64,000 nt of DNA from Streptomyces sp. WM6378 (GCF_001279695.1 NZ_LGDD01000059.1:57460-121459); one strand, 5' to 3'. Numbered from the stretch's first letter, positions 26,659-34,942 are shown. The notes: generated by a model from the letters alone, not told the origin. Made by a program: numbers and translations.

Positions 26659-27726
26659 ATGTCCACCCAGGCCGGTCTGCGCACCCCCATGTCCCTGAAG
26701 GCCGGCCCGTCCGCGCCCGCCACCCTCGCCCGCTGCCGGGAACTCGTCGAGCCGGCGCTGCGCGAGGCCGTGCTGGGGCTGCATCCCGGGCCCGGCCGCA
26801 TCGCGTCGCACGCGTTCGGGTGGTGCGACGCGGACGGCACGCCGACTTCCGGGGGTGGCGGCAAGGGGGTGCGGCCGGCGCTCGCCGTGCTCGGGGCGGA
26901 GGCGGTGGGCGCGCGCGAGGACGTGGCGATACCGGCGGCCGTGGCGATCGAGCTGATCCACACCTTCTCGCTGATGCACGACGACATCATGGACGGCGAC
27001 GAGCGCAGACGGCACCGCGACAGCGCCTGGAAGGCCTTCGGTACGGGGCCTGCCGTCCTGGCGGGCGATGCCCTGTTCGCCCTCGCCGTCCGTACGCTGG
27101 CCGAGGCGGGCGGCGCGGGAGGCGGGGCCGCTGTGCGTCAACTGACCGTGATGCTGGGCGAGTTGGTGCACGGGCAGGCCGACGACGTACTGTTCGAGTC
27201 CCGGCCGTGGACCGGCCCAGGGGCGGTGGGCCTGGCCGAATACCGGGCCATGGCGGCGCGCAAGACCGGCGCCCTGCTCGCCTGTGCGACAGCCCTCGGG
27301 CCGCTCCTCGCGGGCGCCCCGCCGCTGCTCACGGACGCGCTCGCGGGGGCCGGACGGCAGTGGGGCCTCGCGTTCCAGGCGGTCGACGACGTGCTGGGGA
27401 TCTGGGGCGACCCCGCCGTCACCGGAAAGCCGGTGCACAGCGATCTGCGGCGCGGAAAGAAGACGCTGCCCGTCCTCGGGGCGATGGCGCTGGATCCGTC
27501 GGTGGGGCCCCGCCTGGAGGCCCTGCTCGGCGTGCCCGCCGACGAGGCCGCCGTCCGGCGCGCCGCCGACCTCGTCGAGGAGGCGGGCGGCCGCGCCTAC
27601 GCCCTGCGGGACGCGCGCACCCGGGTGGCCGCCGCGCGCGATCACCTGCGCGCGGTACCGCTGGTGGAGCACCGCGTGGACGAACTGGTCGCCCTCTCCG
27701 AGCTGTTCCTCGACCGCCGGCTGTAG
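26659..27726 (+). CDS. Polyprenyl diphosphate synthase (trans-isoprenyl, geranylgeranyl type)
   Basis: A 355-residue prenyltransferase condensing isopentenyl diphosphate with allylic diphosphates. The first Asp-rich motif is LMHDDIMDGDE (about 107-117) and the second is VDDVLGIWGD (about 245-254). The GKGVRPAL segment binds IPP. The two residues upstream of the first motif are small or medium, which favours a C15-C20 product. ATG 26659 is chosen over an ATG 45 bp upstream because the family alignment starts after it. It ends 7 bp from the convergent oxygenase stop. No terpene cyclase is in the window. Confidence 0.93.
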   Translation: MSTQAGLRTPMSLKAGPSAPATLARCRELVEPALREAVLGLHPGPGRIASHAFGWCDADGTPTSGGGGKGVRPALAVLGAEAVGAREDVAIPAAVAIELIHTFSLMHDDIMDGDERRRHRDSAWKAFGTGPAVLAGDALFALAVRTLAEAGGAGGGAAVRQLTVMLGELVHGQADDVLFESRPWTGPGAVGLAEYRAMAARKTGALLACATALGPLLAGAPPLLTDALAGAGRQWGLAFQAVDDVLGIWGDPAVTGKPVHSDLRRGKKTLPVLGAMALDPSVGPRLEALLGVPADEAAVRRAADLVEEAGGRAYALRDARTRVAAARDHLRAVPLVEHRVDELVALSELFLDRRL

Positions 27727-27733
27727 CCGTCGG

Positions 27734-28780
27734 CTACGAGGTCAGGGTGGATCCGGCGAGCGGGCGTTCGGTGAGGAGCAGGTCCGCGTGGTGGCGGGCC
27801 GCGACCAGCGGGTGGGCCCGCAGCTTGCCCTTGAGCTCGTTGCGGCCGTACTCGGCGAACAGCGGGTTCGCCGGGTCGGCGGTCGCCCCGGGCGCGTGCG
27901 ACGCGTACGGGAAGGGCAGCGGCTCGATGTGCGCGTCCAGGCGTGGGTTGTAGAAGAACGGCACCGAGAAGCGCTCGGTGGCCCCGGGCGGGCTCACCAC
28001 GCGGTGGTTGGTGGCGAGCAGATAGCCGTTGGTCGCCACTTCGAGCAGCTCGCCCAGGTTGACGACGAAGGCGCCGGGCAGCGGCGGCACGTCGTGGAAG
28101 CGGCCGTCCTCGCGCTGCACCTGGAGGCCGCCGACGGTGTCCTGGTGGAGCAGCGTGAGGAAGCCGTAGTCCTTGTGGGCGCCGACGCCCTGGGCGGTGC
28201 CGTCCTCGGCGCTGCCCGGGTAGCGCACCAGCTTCAGGTGCAGATGGGCCCGGTCGCCGAACACGTCGTCGTAGAAGTCCTGGGGTGCGCCGATCGCGGC
28301 GAGCAGTTCGTGCAGCAGCTTCTCGGCGACCGCGCTGAGCCGGTCGATCCAGGTGAGCGCGGCGCTGCGCAGCCCGGGCAGGGCGGTGGGCCACTGGTTG
28401 GGCCCTTCCAGCCACCAGTACGCGGGCTCGCCCGGGCCGGGTATGTGTGCGGGGCGCTCGGCGCCGATGTCGAGCTGGTCGCGCCAGTCGCGGGAGCCGC
28501 CGGTGCGCTCGTCGCCGATGCGCGTATAGCCGCGGAAGTGGGGCGAGTTGACGTTGTCGATGGCGAGCCGGTCCGCCTCGGGCAGCCGGAAGAACGCCCG
28601 CATGGTGTCGTTGAGCGCGGCGGTCTCGGCGTCGGTGACGCCGTGTCCGACGAGCTGGAAGAAGCCGACGCCGTGCGCGGCGCTGTGGAGCTCGGAGTGC
28701 AACTGCCGCCGGGCCTCGGGGCCGCGGTCGGCGGCGGAGAGGTCGATGATCGGAAGCTGAGAGGAGGTCACGTACGACAT
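27734..28780 (-). CDS. 2-oxoglutarate/Fe(II)-dependent dioxygenase (isopenicillin N synthase family)
   Basis: A 348-residue non-heme iron oxygenase. The N-terminal DIOX_N region starts LPIIDLS with GVGFFQLVGHGV. The jelly-roll core has the metal ligands HKD (in GAHKDYGFLTLL) and the distal His (TNHRVVS), and the 2-oxoglutarate Arg of ERFSVPFF. Two ATGs (28780, 28789) are possible; 28780 has GGATGG at good distance. Members hydroxylate or desaturate many metabolites, including terpenoids. It converges on the polyprenyl synthase gene. A 24-residue leader peptide lies 111 bp upstream on the same strand, which suggests regulation by translation of that peptide. Confidence 0.92.
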   Translation of the reverse strand: MSYVTSSQLPIIDLSAADRGPEARRQLHSELHSAAHGVGFFQLVGHGVTDAETAALNDTMRAFFRLPEADRLAIDNVNSPHFRGYTRIGDERTGGSRDWRDQLDIGAERPAHIPGPGEPAYWWLEGPNQWPTALPGLRSAALTWIDRLSAVAEKLLHELLAAIGAPQDFYDDVFGDRAHLHLKLVRYPGSAEDGTAQGVGAHKDYGFLTLLHQDTVGGLQVQREDGRFHDVPPLPGAFVVNLGELLEVATNGYLLATNHRVVSPPGATERFSVPFFYNPRLDAHIEPLPFPYASHAPGATADPANPLFAEYGRNELKGKLRAHPLVAARHHADLLLTERPLAGSTLTS

Positions 28781-28891
28781 GGGAGCCATCCGCTGGGATA
28801 TGTCCCGGCCGGCGCGGGTGGGCGCGGTCACGGCTCCGCCGGGGTGAGGCGGGCGCCGCTCAGGCACGGGGAGGGTGAAGGGGGGCCTGGA

Positions 28892-28966
28892 TCAGCGGTA
28901 AGTGCGACAGGCCATGCTCGTAACGCGGACGAAGTCCACGTGGCGGCGTCGAACGAGCGGAGGCAT
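28892..28966 (-). CDS. Putative leader peptide, RRHVD family
   Basis: A 24-codon frame that starts ATG CCT CCG and ends TGA. It encodes MPPLVRRRHVDFVRVTS followed by MACRTYR. The RRRHVDxxR...S.AC arrangement is the signature of the short putative leader peptides of Streptomyces, which carry a conserved cysteine and usually precede sulfur-assimilation and cysteine-responsive operons. Here it precedes a 2OG-Fe(II) oxygenase gene with a 111-bp spacer. Attenuation through ribosome stalling at the Cys codon is the accepted idea for the family; I infer it here. Confidence 0.8.
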   Translation of the reverse strand: MPPLVRRRHVDFVRVTSMACRTYR

Positions 28967-29294
28967 GTCGCAAGGGTACTCCCAGGCGGCCCCCTGGAGC
29001 TGTGATCGCCCTCACACGTGCTGGTGAGAGCCATGATCACGACTCGGGTGCCGAAGGTCGTGCGGGGTCGGCCGACGGGCCGGGTGAGCGGGAGCGGCAC
29101 ATGGGTGCCCGGTAACTCCGCTCCGGCGTCCGCCCCCGGACCCGCTCTCCCCCGCATCGCTGAAACGCCCCCATCCGCCCCGGTCGAGTGGAGAGCATCT
29201 TCGCCCCGGGGAGCGGGATTGCACCAGCCCCCGCGAAGTCGGCCGACCGGCCGCACTGTCGACAGCGGGGTGGGCGAGCGGAGAAGATCGCCGC
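28967..29294. other. Intergenic stretch between leader peptide and GNAT gene
   Basis: About 330 bp without a supported gene. It must hold the promoter of the leftward leader peptide/oxygenase unit and that of the rightward acetyltransferase. I see no strong repeat or hairpin in it. Confidence 0.6.
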
Positions 29295-29858
29295 GTGAAC
29301 ACCCTGACGGCCGAGGTCATCGCGACCGCACGGCTCGACCTCCTGCCGCTCCGGGCCGCACACGCCGAGGAAATGGCCGCGGTGCTGTCCGACCCGGGGC
29401 TGCATGCCTTCATCGGCGGCGCCCCGGACCCGCCGCAGGCCCTGCGCGCCCGCTACGAGCGCCTGACCGCGGGCTCTCCCGACCCCGGCGTGAGCTGGCT
29501 GAACTGGGTGATCCGGCTCCGCGACGAGGGCTGTCTGGCAGGCACGGTCCAGGCGACGGCCGGTCCGTCCCCGCAAGGGGTGGCCGCCGAAGTCGCGTGG
29601 GTGGTGGGAGCTCCCTGGCAGGGCCGGGGCATCGCCACCGAAGCGGCCCGGGGACTCGTGGAGTGGCTCGGCCGACAGCCCGTACGGGAGGTGAGGGCGC
29701 ACATCCACCCCGAGCACCACGCTTCCGCCGCCGTCGCCGCGGCCGCGGGGCTCGCGCCGAGCCATGTGTGGCAGGACGGTGAGCTCGGATGGCTGCGCCA
29801 CGTGGGCCCGGAGACCGACGGCGCCCGCACCAACTCCGGTTCCCAGAACGGGAGTTGA
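29295..29858 (+). CDS. GNAT family N-acetyltransferase (RimJ/RimL-like)
   Basis: A 187-residue acetyltransferase. It opens with the RimJ-type TARLDLLPLRAAHAEEM, and the acetyl-CoA loop is VVGAPWQGRGIATEAARGLVEW (pattern Q/RxxGxG/A). Its substrate, protein N-terminus or small amine, cannot be told. GTG 29295 is the only start that keeps the N-terminal strand. The last codons overlap a hairpin that can serve as terminator. Confidence 0.88.
   Translation: MNTLTAEVIATARLDLLPLRAAHAEEMAAVLSDPGLHAFIGGAPDPPQALRARYERLTAGSPDPGVSWLNWVIRLRDEGCLAGTVQATAGPSPQGVAAEVAWVVGAPWQGRGIATEAARGLVEWLGRQPVREVRAHIHPEHHASAAVAAAAGLAPSHVWQDGELGWLRHVGPETDGARTNSGSQNGS
29831..29857 (+). terminator. Hairpin overlapping a stop codon
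   Basis: CAACTCC and GTTC pair with GAAC and GGAGTTG across one mismatch, leaving a CCA loop. It includes the first two bases of the acetyltransferase TGA, so termination would occur immediately at the gene's end. Confidence 0.55.
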
Positions 29859-29962
29859 GGTGCGGGTGCCGGGTGGGTCGGATGGTTCACCGCATCCTGG
29901 CGGCCGTCGCGCCCCGTGCGACCGACGAGGCCTTCACGGTGTCAGGGTGACGGCGCCGGACG

Positions 29963-30406
29963 TCAGGTCGGCCTTCGGGACTTGGTCATCAACATGCCGC
30001 CCGCGACGAGTGCGAACAGGCACACACAGGCGCCTGTGATGACGTTGCTGAGGATGGCTCCGGTGCCGGCACTGCGCGCGACGACCCACGGAGAGACGAT
30101 CAGCCAGGCTCCGAGGAGCAGGACCACGAAGTTCAGGTCCGTGGACCTCTCCGGGACCATGGACATGCACAGGCCCAGGACCGCGAGGGCGATGCCGACG
30201 ATCAGGTTGCTGAGGGCCAGGGTGGGCTTGGCGGCCGAGAAGTGGACCGTCCAGCCGGAGATCGCTGCGTATATGCCGGCGAGGATCACGAGTTCCTCGA
30301 CCGCCGCGACGCCTCGGGTTTCCATCACCTTGGCGTAGCGGTCCCGCATCTCCGATACATCGGGGTGCCCCGAGATATCACCGGGGCGGTGTGAGACGTC
30401 GGCCAT
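29963..30406 (-). CDS. SPW-repeat membrane protein
   Basis: A 147-residue protein with four membrane helices after a 40-residue soluble start. Each helical pair carries the family's SPW-type turn: AISGWTVHFS (about 50) and LIVSPWVVARS (about 103). The family is common in Streptomyces and of unknown function. The start ATG 30406 is set by a strong AGAAGGAGG site. It is a single-gene unit, divergent from the methyltransferase at 30686 with 279 bp between them. Confidence 0.9.
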   Translation of the reverse strand: MADVSHRPGDISGHPDVSEMRDRYAKVMETRGVAAVEELVILAGIYAAISGWTVHFSAAKPTLALSNLIVGIALAVLGLCMSMVPERSTDLNFVVLLLGAWLIVSPWVVARSAGTGAILSNVITGACVCLFALVAGGMLMTKSRRPT

Positions 30407-30685
30407 CCGACTCGCCTCCTTCTGAAAGTCTGCACGTCTGGCCGCGCTGCGACACCATGTCGCGCTCCCATTGTGCGCTTATGTCGCCTTTATGTGTAGT
30501 GGTCGGAATGCGTAATCCGGCCGCCGGTGGTGATGGTCACCTCGGGTGGCGTACGAGATGCGGAGCGTGCGCATGGGGGTCCTGAACCGGCATTTCCTTC
30601 GATGCCGGGGGAGCTTCAACCGGGGGGTGCCCGGGCCACGCCCCGCGGTCATCTTCCGGTCATCTGGCAGGAGTAGGACCGGGCC

Positions 30686-31555
30686 ATGTCACAAACGACG
30701 AGTGCACCGGTGGCGTCCCCGGCCGGCTTCTCCGATGTCAAAGGCTGGTTCTGGCCGGCCGATCAACTGCTGTTCGACTGGTTCCTGAAGCGTCAGGAAA
30801 AGACCCCGGAACAATTCGGGGACCTGCTGGAACTCGGCGCCTACCTGGGCAAGAGCGCGATTTTCATCGGCGGCTATCTGCGATCCGGCGAGGAGTTCAC
30901 GGTCTGCGACCTCTTCGACTCGCCGGCCCCGGACGATCCCAACAGCGCCGAGATGGACAGGTCGTACTCGACGCTGACCCGCCGCGCCTTCGAGGCGAAC
31001 TACCTCGCCTTCCACGAAGAGCTGCCCACCGTCGTGCAGGCTCCGACCTCCGTCATCGCCTCCCGTCTGAAGGCGGACAGCTGCCGCTTCATCCACGTCG
31101 ACGCCTCGCACCTGTACGAGCATGTGCACGGAGACATCGAGGCCGCCAGGGAACTGGCCGCCCCGGACGCGATCGTGGCCTTCGACGACTTCCGGGCCGA
31201 ACACTGCCCCGGCGTCGCGGCAGCGGTCTGGGGCGCCGTGGCCACCATGGAGCTGAAGCTCATCTGCATCACCGGCACCAAGGCATACGGCACTTGGGGC
31301 GACGCCGAGCCGGTACGGGCCGAACTGCTTGAGTGGCTGAAGTCGCGCACGGACCTGTGGCACGGAGTGGAAGAGGTGGCCGGCGCCCCGCTGATCCGGA
31401 TCGACGGCAAGAAGGCCAAGGCCCCGACCCCGCCCCAGCCGCTGCATCCGGCCCCGCGGAAGGAACCGGCCGCGGCGGAGCCCGCCGTCCCGGCCCCTGC
31501 CGCCGAGCCCCGGGGCCTGTTCGCCCGGGCCCTCGCCGGCCGGCGCCGCCGCTGA
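30686..31555 (+). CDS. Class I SAM-dependent methyltransferase (Methyltransf_24 type)
   Basis: A 289-residue protein. The SAM-binding motif I is LLELGAYLGKSAIFIGGYL (about 46-64), followed by FTVCDLFDSP (motif II) and FIHVDASHLYEHVHGDIEAA, with FDDF acidic residues that in this family bind a metal. The last 50 residues are Pro/Ala-rich and end in a basic cluster (AGRRRR). Relatives include macrocin-type O-methyltransferases acting on sugars. A ribosome site GGAGTAGGA precedes ATG 30686. No glycan or antibiotic genes adjoin it, so the acceptor is unknown. Confidence 0.85.
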   Translation: MSQTTSAPVASPAGFSDVKGWFWPADQLLFDWFLKRQEKTPEQFGDLLELGAYLGKSAIFIGGYLRSGEEFTVCDLFDSPAPDDPNSAEMDRSYSTLTRRAFEANYLAFHEELPTVVQAPTSVIASRLKADSCRFIHVDASHLYEHVHGDIEAARELAAPDAIVAFDDFRAEHCPGVAAAVWGAVATMELKLICITGTKAYGTWGDAEPVRAELLEWLKSRTDLWHGVEEVAGAPLIRIDGKKAKAPTPPQPLHPAPRKEPAAAEPAVPAPAAEPRGLFARALAGRRRR

Positions 31556-31561
31556 GCAAGC

Positions 31562-31610
31562 CGCAGCCCCGGCCCTGACGCCCCGGGTGGGGGCGAGGGC
31601 CGGGGCTGCG
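31562..31610. terminator. Strong bidirectional terminator
   Basis: CGCAGCCCCGGCCCT (31562-31576) pairs perfectly with AGGGCCGGGGCTGCG (31596-31610). After a two-base bulge, CGCCCC pairs with GGGGCG. It separates the convergent methyltransferase and the small membrane protein. Confidence 0.92.
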
Positions 31611-31629
31611 ATCCGCCGGAGTGCTCAAC

Positions 31630-31932
31630 TCACCGGGGCAGGAACTCCCGTACGCTGTCGCCCAGTTGAGCCGAGTGGTCGACAACCACGCCGACCCCCT
31701 GCTCCTGTCCGAACAGATCCGTCCACGAGCCGAAGAACAGGAAGCTGTTGTTCGTCGCGAGCCCCACCGCGGCGAACACCAGCAGCTGAGTCGCGACCAG
31801 CAGTCCCAGCCGGCCCAGGACGGTTTTCCAGTTTTGACGTGCCAGGCGCGGCCACAACCAGATGGTGACCGTGAACATCACCACCGCGCAGAGCACGGTC
31901 AGTGCCAGCACGTTGTTACTCGTGAGACCCAT
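31630..31932 (-). CDS. Small membrane protein resembling the N-terminus of a membrane esterase
   Basis: A 100-residue protein with two membrane helices, at about 8-30 and 40-62. The sequence MGLTSNNVLAL, WLWPRLARQNW and DLFGQEQGVG resembles the N-terminal anchor of larger Streptomyces alpha/beta-hydrolase-fold esterases, but no hydrolase domain follows: the frame stops after SVREFLPR. It could be a truncated remnant or an independent small protein. The start ATG 31932 has no clear ribosome site. The resemblance is from memory and needs a database search. Confidence 0.55.
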   Translation of the reverse strand: MGLTSNNVLALTVLCAVVMFTVTIWLWPRLARQNWKTVLGRLGLLVATQLLVFAAVGLATNNSFLFFGSWTDLFGQEQGVGVVVDHSAQLGDSVREFLPR

Positions 31933-32076
31933 GGGTCGATAGAACTCTCTGCCAGAAGTACACCCGGGCACCCCCGAGTGGCACCGCTCGGGGGTGCTCA
32001 AGAAGGTAGACAGCGATACGGCCAGATCCGTTCCAGTGCGGAGCGGGCATCCTTCGCCGTGCGGCCGACCAGCGCG

Positions 32077-32475
32077 TCAGCGCGCCGCGGACACCTCGGA
32101 GGGCCGGCCTGCGCTCGCGCCGCCGCTCACCGTGTCGAGATACTCGGACACCGCGTCGCGGTTGCGGGTCAGGCATTCGATGCGCTGCGTCATGCGGTCG
32201 CGTTCGAGGGTGAGCGTGGCGAGCATTTCCGGGGTGGCGTCGGGGAAGTGGATGACCCGCGGCTTGTTGAGGCAGGGCAGGATCTGCTTGATGATGCGGG
32301 TCGGAAGCCCGGCGTCGAGCAGCCCCCGGATCTGCATGACCCGGTCCACGAGGTCCTCGCCGTAACTGCGGTAGCCGTTGGGGGAGCGGCTGGAGATGAT
32401 CAGGCCCTGCTCCTCGTAGTAGCGCAGCAGCCGGCGCGACGTGCCGGTGCGCTCCGAAAGCTCTCCGATGCGCAT
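32077..32475 (-). CDS. MerR family transcriptional regulator
   Basis: A 132-residue regulator. The winged helix is RIGELSERTGTSRRLLRYYEEQGL (1-25), followed by the second wing and a dimerisation helix (about 75-115). The short C-terminus lacks the Cys residues of metal sensors and the large effector domain of drug sensors. ATG 32475 follows AGGAGGAG. A long perfect palindrome lies 22 bp upstream and is the likely operator. The gene appears to stand alone; its upstream neighbour (acetyltransferase) reads the same way from 33055. Confidence 0.92.
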   Translation of the reverse strand: MRIGELSERTGTSRRLLRYYEEQGLIISSRSPNGYRSYGEDLVDRVMQIRGLLDAGLPTRIIKQILPCLNKPRVIHFPDATPEMLATLTLERDRMTQRIECLTRNRDAVSEYLDTVSGGASAGRPSEVSAAR

Positions 32476-32496
32476 GTGCTCCTCCTCGCGGATCGA

Positions 32497-32532
32497 CGCC
32501 CTGACCCTCACACGTGTGTGAGGGTCAGGGCG
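32497..32532. promoter_or_regulatory. 36-bp perfect palindrome, probable MerR operator
   Basis: CGCCCTGACCCTCACAC (32497-32513) and GTGTGAGGGTCAGGGCG (32516-32532) are exact inverse repeats separated by GT. The CCCTCAC...GTGAGGG core suits the long dyads bound by MerR proteins. It also lies 32 bp after the leftward GNAT stop, so it might double as a terminator. Confidence 0.8.
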
Positions 32533-32563
32533 AGTGTACGGGCCGGGCTTCCCCGAGGGCCGG

Positions 32564-33055
32564 CTATCGGTCAACTCGCAGGTCCCGTACGAAGCGAAGG
32601 CCCGGGCGGCCGTCCAACTGGAGGGCGGTGGTCGGGGTGAATCCGGTGCGGGCCAGGACGGTTCGGGAGCCGGTGTTGTCCAGGGTCGTGACCGCGGTCA
32701 GCGTGGTGAGGCCGTACTCCGCGAGGGCCAGCGCGCAGGCCTCGCGGACGGACGCCGTGGCCAGCCCCTGCCCGGCGGCCCGCTCGGCGATCCGGTACCC
32801 GAGTTCGGCCGAACCATCAGCGGCGTCGACCAAGTTGACGCGGCCGAGCACCGAACCGTCGTCGTCCACCACGAGGTGGAAGAAGCACGTGCCCGCGTCC
32901 TGCTCCGCCAGCAGGGCGCGGTGGCGGTCGTCGAAACGGAGGAAGTAGTCGTCGCCCCGGTCGGAGATCGACGCGGCGAAGTACGCCCGGTTCTCCCGCT
33001 CGAACTTCAGGAGGGCCGGGGCGTGGTCGAGGTGAAGACGCTGGAGCCGGTGCAT
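32564..33055 (-). CDS. GNAT family N-acetyltransferase
   Basis: A 163-residue RimJ/RimL-type acetyltransferase. The core strand pair FFHLVVDDDGSVLGRVNLVD is followed by the acetyl-CoA site GYRIAERAAGQGLATASVREA, and the end has the usual N...S..VLARTGF. Such enzymes acetylate ribosomal protein N-termini or small molecules. The ATG at 33055 is the first possible start. It diverges from the ECF sigma gene (132 bp apart) and precedes the MerR gene. Confidence 0.88.
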   Translation of the reverse strand: MHRLQRLHLDHAPALLKFERENRAYFAASISDRGDDYFLRFDDRHRALLAEQDAGTCFFHLVVDDDGSVLGRVNLVDAADGSAELGYRIAERAAGQGLATASVREACALALAEYGLTTLTAVTTLDNTGSRTVLARTGFTPTTALQLDGRPGLRFVRDLRVDR

Positions 33056-33186
33056 GCGTCAAGGCTACGCAACCGGGTGCGGGCGGAAGGCGCGAGGCGC
33101 CGTCCGCCGGGATGCGCTAGGGGCGTCCGGAAAGGCCCGCCGGGTCGCGCTTGCCCGCGCCCGCGCGGGGCTGCTCTGATGGCGCC

Positions 33187-34452
33187 GTGACGCCAGCAAG
33201 CGCGACCGAGACGGTCGAAGCGGTATTCAGGATCGAGTCCGCGCGGATCATCGCGGGGGCCGCCCGCATCGTGCGGGACGTCGGCATCGCGGAGGAAATC
33301 GCGCAGGACGCCCTGGTCGCGGCTCTGGAACAGTGGCCCGCGTCGGGAGTCCCGGACAAGCCGGGCGCCTGGCTCATGGCCACCGCCAAGCACCGCGCGA
33401 TCGACCTGGTCCGCCGCCGGGAGACGTATGCCCGCAAGCTGGCGGAGGTCGGGCGGGCGCTCGAAGACGTGGCGCCGCCCGACCCGGCGGACTTCGACGA
33501 CCCGGACCGCATCGACGACGACCTGCTGCGGCTCATCTTCACCGCCTGCCATCCCGTGCTGTCCACGCAAGCCCGGATCGCACTCACCCTGCGCCTGCTC
33601 GGCGGGCTGACCACGCAGGAGATCGCCCGCGCGTTCCTGGCCCCCGAGCCGACGGTCGCCCAGCGCATCGTCCGCGCGAAACGGGCCCTCGCGAAGGCGG
33701 GGGTCCCCTTCGAGGTGCCCTACGGAGCCGACCGGGACGCCCGCCTCGCCTCGGTCCTCGAAGTCATCTACCTCGTCTTCAACGAGGGGTACTCCGCGAC
33801 GGCCGGCGACGACCTGGTGCGTCCCGCACTGTGCGAGGATGCGCTCCGCCTGGTGCGCGTGCTGTGCGCCCTGATGCCCAAGGAGCCCGAAGTGCACGGC
33901 CTGGCCGCGCTGCTGGAGTTCCAGGCCTCCCGCATCGCGGCCCGCACCGGACCCGACGGCGAGCCCGTGCTGCTCGCCGACCAGAACCGCGCCAAGTGGA
34001 ACCGGCTGCTCATCCGCCGGGGCATCGAGGCCCTGCACCGCGCGGGCGACGGCCCCTACTCCGTACAGGCGGCCATCGCCGCGTGTCACGCGCAGACCAT
34101 GCGCTACGAGGACACCGACTGGACGTCGATCGCCCTCCTGTACGGCCGTCTGATGACGATGACCCCGTCCCCCGTGATCGAGCTGAACCGGGCGGTGGCC
34201 GTGGCGATGTCGCAGGGTCCCGCGGCCGGTCTCGAACTGGTGGACGCGCTGAGCGACGAACCGGCCCTGAAGGGCTACCACTTGCTGCCGAGCGTACGAG
34301 GCGATCTCCTGGTCCGCCTGGGCCGGCCGGCCGAGGCGAGGGCCGAGTTCGAGCGGGCGGCAGGGCTGACCCACAACGCCCAGGAAAGGGAACTCCTCCT
34401 GAAGCGCGCGGCCGGCGCCGACCCCGAAGGCTCGGACCCCGAAGGTTCCTAA
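33187..34452 (+). CDS. ECF-type RNA polymerase sigma factor with TPR-like C-terminal extension (ECF42-like)
   Basis: A 421-residue sigma factor. Region 2 (about 12-80) includes IAQDALVAALEQWP and AWLMATAKHRAIDLVRRRE. Region 4 (about 115-180) includes LRLLGGLTTQEIARAFL and PTVAQRIVRAKRAL. The remaining 240 residues are the helical DUF6596/TPR-like extension of ECF42 sigma factors (ADQNRAKWNRLLIRRG, VIELNRAVAVAMSQG), which replaces an anti-sigma factor in regulation. ECF42 genes normally adjoin a YCII/DGPF gene; none is next to it here. The C-terminus repeats DPEGS twice from a 15-bp duplication. Its stop overlaps that of the convergent MarR gene. Confidence 0.92.
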   Translation: MTPASATETVEAVFRIESARIIAGAARIVRDVGIAEEIAQDALVAALEQWPASGVPDKPGAWLMATAKHRAIDLVRRRETYARKLAEVGRALEDVAPPDPADFDDPDRIDDDLLRLIFTACHPVLSTQARIALTLRLLGGLTTQEIARAFLAPEPTVAQRIVRAKRALAKAGVPFEVPYGADRDARLASVLEVIYLVFNEGYSATAGDDLVRPALCEDALRLVRVLCALMPKEPEVHGLAALLEFQASRIAARTGPDGEPVLLADQNRAKWNRLLIRRGIEALHRAGDGPYSVQAAIAACHAQTMRYEDTDWTSIALLYGRLMTMTPSPVIELNRAVAVAMSQGPAAGLELVDALSDEPALKGYHLLPSVRGDLLVRLGRPAEARAEFERAAGLTHNAQERELLLKRAAGADPEGSDPEGS

Positions 34453-34925
34453 TCCCCTCCGGTGATCTCCTCCGGCGGCAGCGCGGACAGGGCGCGCAGG
34501 GCGTTGAGGAAACCCCGGCGGTCCGCGGCCGGGAGGCGGGCCAGGAGTTGGTTCTCGCGGTGCTGGATCGCCGACTGGACGGTGTCGCGGAGGTGGCGGC
34601 CCTCAGGTGTCAGGGAGAGCAGCCGGGCCCGGCGGTCGGCCGGGTCCGGGCGGCGCAGGATCAAGCCGCGCCGCTCCAGGTCGTCAAGGACGCCGATGAT
34701 GCGGGTCTTGTCGGCGCCGATGGCCTGGGCCAGCGCGGACTGAGTGCGCACCGGCTCGTCCTCCAGGTGGAGCAGTACGGAGTAGGCCCACATGGCCAGG
34801 CCGTGGGCCTCAAGAACGGGAAGTTCGGCGGCCATCAGGGCCCGGCCGAGCGGAACCATCATCGCCGCCAGATCCTTGCGCGCGGACTGCCCGCCGCACT
34901 CCGTCGCTCTTCCGTGCTCTGCCAT
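34449..34925 (-). CDS. MarR family transcriptional regulator
   Basis: A 158-residue winged-helix regulator. The HTH is QSALAQAIGADKTRIIGVLDDLERRGLI and the wing RRPDPADRRARLLSLTPEG carries the conserved Asp-Arg. ATG 34925 is used. It ends inside the stop codon of the sigma factor gene (bases 34449-34452 serve both stops). The divergent mycothiol-dependent-type protein starts about 50 bp away, so the regulator probably represses that gene from a shared operator. Confidence 0.92.
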   Translation of the reverse strand: MAEHGRATECGGQSARKDLAAMMVPLGRALMAAELPVLEAHGLAMWAYSVLLHLEDEPVRTQSALAQAIGADKTRIIGVLDDLERRGLILRRPDPADRRARLLSLTPEGRHLRDTVQSAIQHRENQLLARLPAADRRGFLNALRALSALPPEEITGGD

Positions 34926-34942
34926 GACCAGGAAAATACCCG

